Assembly (NCBI RefSeq): GCF_049747295.1
Contig: NZ_JBMHJM010000001.1
Location: 744,001-808,000 of the forward strand
From: Afipia sp049747295
Lineage (GTDB): Bacteria; Pseudomonadota; Alphaproteobacteria; Rhizobiales; Xanthobacteraceae
Length of the DNA: 64,000 nucleotides
Direction: 5' to 3'
How positions within the stretch are numbered: position 1 is the first letter of the stretch; each line of letters begins with the position of its first letter. The translations under genes and the position numbers were made by a program. Positions 62,909 to 64,000 of the stretch are shown here, piece by piece. Below the pieces are notes generated by a model. It saw nothing but the letters and a program-made list of their open reading frames with translations, made no database searches and had not been told where the DNA came from.

Positions 62909-63086
62909 AATTCCTCCTGGGACTTCTTCTTCGTCCCTGACGATAGTATCGCTTGACGATGACGAGTGCGATCTATCATGATCTGCTCACATCATTATAT
63001 TGTTTTTCTTGAATGTAAAGATGTTCGGGCTGAGGTGAAAGCCGCGAGGACCGCAAAAGACGGTCTTACGGAGTGGAGGAGACTTT
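62909..63086. promoter_or_regulatory. Divergent sox promoter region
   Basis: 178 bases between the soxY and soxA starts. TTGACG at 62953-62958 and TATCAT at 62974-62979 resemble -35/-10 boxes facing soxA, but the spacer is only 15 bases. ATCATGAT (62976-62983) is a perfect 8-base palindrome. AT-rich sequence continues to about 63010. A sox repressor (SoxR-like) might bind here; no soxR lies in the window. Confidence 0.45.
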
Positions 63087-63908
63087 ATGAAACGGACCAT
63101 CATCTGGTCGGCGATAGCCGTCGCAGTGCTTTTTGTGTCGAACGTTACCGTTCGTGCCCAGGATGCAGCTGAAAAGGAGATCGAGCGCTATCGCGAGATG
63201 ATCTCCGACCCCATGTCCAATCCCGGTTTCCTTGCGGTCGACCGTGGCGAAGCGCTGTGGAGCGAAAAGCGCGGCACGAAGAACGTCTCCCTTGAAGGAT
63301 GCGATCTCGGCCTCGGCGCTGGTAAGCTCGAAGGCGCGTTTGCGAAACTGCCGCGCTATTTCGCTGATGCTGACAAAGTTATGGACCTCGAACAACGGCT
63401 GCTGTGGTGCATGCAGAACGTTCAGGGCCTCGACACCAAGGATGTCGTTGCGCGCCGTTTCTCCGGTCCCGGCAAACCGTCTGACATGCAAGACCTTGTC
63501 GCCTTTATCGCCAACAAATCGAGCGGCATGAAGATCGACATCCCGCTGAGCCATCCGAAAGAACAGGAAATGGCGGCGGTCGGCGAGGCTCTGTTCTACA
63601 CCCGCGGCGGCGTGAACGATTTTTCCTGCGCGACCTGCCATGCCGAGGAAGGCAAGCGCATCCGTCTTCAAGGGCTGCCAAACCTCTCGAAGCCCGGCAA
63701 ACCCGCACAAGAAACAATGGGCGGATGGCCGACCTATCGTGTGTCGCAAAGCGCCGTGCGCACCATGCAGCATCGCCTGTGGGACTGTTATCGCCAGCAA
63801 CGCTGGCCCGTACCGGAATACGGATCTGATGCCCTTACCGCGTTGACGGTCTTCCTGCAGAAGCAGGCGGCCGGCGGCGAAATCAATGTCCCCTCGATCA
63901 AGCGGTAA
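63087..63908 (+). CDS. soxA: L-cysteine S-thiosulfotransferase subunit SoxA (monohaem)
   Basis: A 273-residue periplasmic cytochrome with a signal peptide (first 24 residues, ending VRA). One CxxCH haem site is present, Cys181-Ala-Thr-Cys184-His185. The active-site cysteine that ligates haem is Cys234 in HRLWDCYRQQRWP. The first haem site of the dihaem SoxA is replaced: Cys72 (LEGCDLG) and Cys108 (LLWCMQN) remain and could form a disulfide, as in the Starkeya-type SoxAX. With SoxX it joins thiosulfate to the SoxY cysteine. It is divergent from soxYZBCDEF. Confidence 0.93.
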   Translation: MKRTIIWSAIAVAVLFVSNVTVRAQDAAEKEIERYREMISDPMSNPGFLAVDRGEALWSEKRGTKNVSLEGCDLGLGAGKLEGAFAKLPRYFADADKVMDLEQRLLWCMQNVQGLDTKDVVARRFSGPGKPSDMQDLVAFIANKSSGMKIDIPLSHPKEQEMAAVGEALFYTRGGVNDFSCATCHAEEGKRIRLQGLPNLSKPGKPAQETMGGWPTYRVSQSAVRTMQHRLWDCYRQQRWPVPEYGSDALTALTVFLQKQAAGGEINVPSIKR

Positions 63909-63918
63909 GGAGCGCAAC

Positions 63919-64000
63919 ATGAAGATCTCTTTGAAACTTGCTGCGCTCGCGATTGCGGCTGGCACATTCGCAAGCCTTCCGTTTGCTGCATCGGCACAGA
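63919..64000 (+). CDS. Secreted protein N-terminus, probable SoxX (partial)
   Basis: Only the first 27 codons are in the window. They form a signal peptide, MKISLKLAALAIAAGTFASL, with cleavage expected after ASA. AAGGAGCG precedes the ATG at good spacing, and the gene begins 10 bases after soxA. SoxA and SoxX form one enzyme and their genes are nearly always adjacent, so SoxX is the best guess; other sox-linked secreted proteins cannot be excluded. Confidence 0.6.
   Translation, partial: MKISLKLAALAIAAGTFASLPFAASAQ

Noticed and set aside
62953..62979. TTGACG ... TATCAT as a firm sigma-70 promoter for soxA
   Set aside because: The spacer is 15 bases, shorter than the usual 16-18, so it is noted only as a weak candidate.

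Overview
The window is high-GC DNA, densely packed with genes, from an alphaproteobacterium. Gene content (a Sox thiosulfate-oxidation cluster, many branched-chain-amino-acid-type (HAAT) ABC transporters, several CaiB/BaiF CoA-transferases, the rhizobial-type glycerol ABC operon, MASE4-type hybrid kinase) points to the Bradyrhizobium/Rhodopseudomonas/Afipia group. This placement is inferred from content and was not computed. No rRNA, tRNA, CRISPR, transposase or phage genes were seen.

Region by region. 1-7.5 kb: tail of an AraC-type regulator, a MetE-C-like protein, a host-attachment-family protein, PurU, a HemD-family protein, a double-domain CaiB CoA-transferase and GDP-fucose synthase. 7.7-22.5 kb: two HAAT ABC importers on the + strand. 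The first is a plain SBP-H-M-G-F operon. The second is interleaved with two CoA-ligase-family genes and a CoA-transferase, which suggests import of an organic acid coupled to CoA activation. 22.5-22.7 kb: an intergenic block of three consecutive inverted repeats, then a small ORF, an amidase and a small secreted protein. 25-37.5 kb: a divergent catabolic locus. Leftward are an aminotransferase and tctCBA (tripartite tricarboxylate transporter). Rightward are a FadR-type regulator, a FAD/Fe-S D-2-hydroxyacid dehydrogenase, a GlcG-like protein, a CoA-transferase, two crotonases and a GST. A palindromic operator candidate lies between the two arms.

37.5-46.1 kb: the glycerol locus glpR-glpD-glpS-glpT-glpP-glpQ-glpU-glpV, read leftward and ending in a strong terminator. 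46.4-49.1 kb: an EmrAB-type efflux pair. 49.1-52.1 kb: a homodimeric 2-oxoacid dehydrogenase E1 divergent from an Lrp-type regulator, as in the mdeR/mdeB arrangement. 52.1-56.4 kb: a small ORF, a FixJ-type response regulator, a MASE4 hybrid histidine kinase and a stand-alone receiver.

56.5-64 kb: the sox cluster. soxY-Z-B-C-D-E-F run leftward from a divergent promoter region; soxA and the start of a probable soxX run rightward. The encoded SoxA has one haem site, SoxD is short with one haem site and SoxE has one haem site, so the system has fewer haems than the Paracoccus model. Sulfide and thiosulfate oxidation are predicted from SoxEF and SoxAXYZBCD.

The most notable signals are the three-hairpin block at 22.49-22.69 kb; complementary loss of ATPase motifs in the GlpS/GlpT pair (one canonical and one degenerate ATP site predicted); the Walker A Lys-to-Arg change in one LivF; a PaaK-family protein without its phosphate loop; a crotonase without either catalytic glutamate; hairpins just after three substrate-binding-protein genes; and the divergent transporter/CoA locus of unknown substrate.
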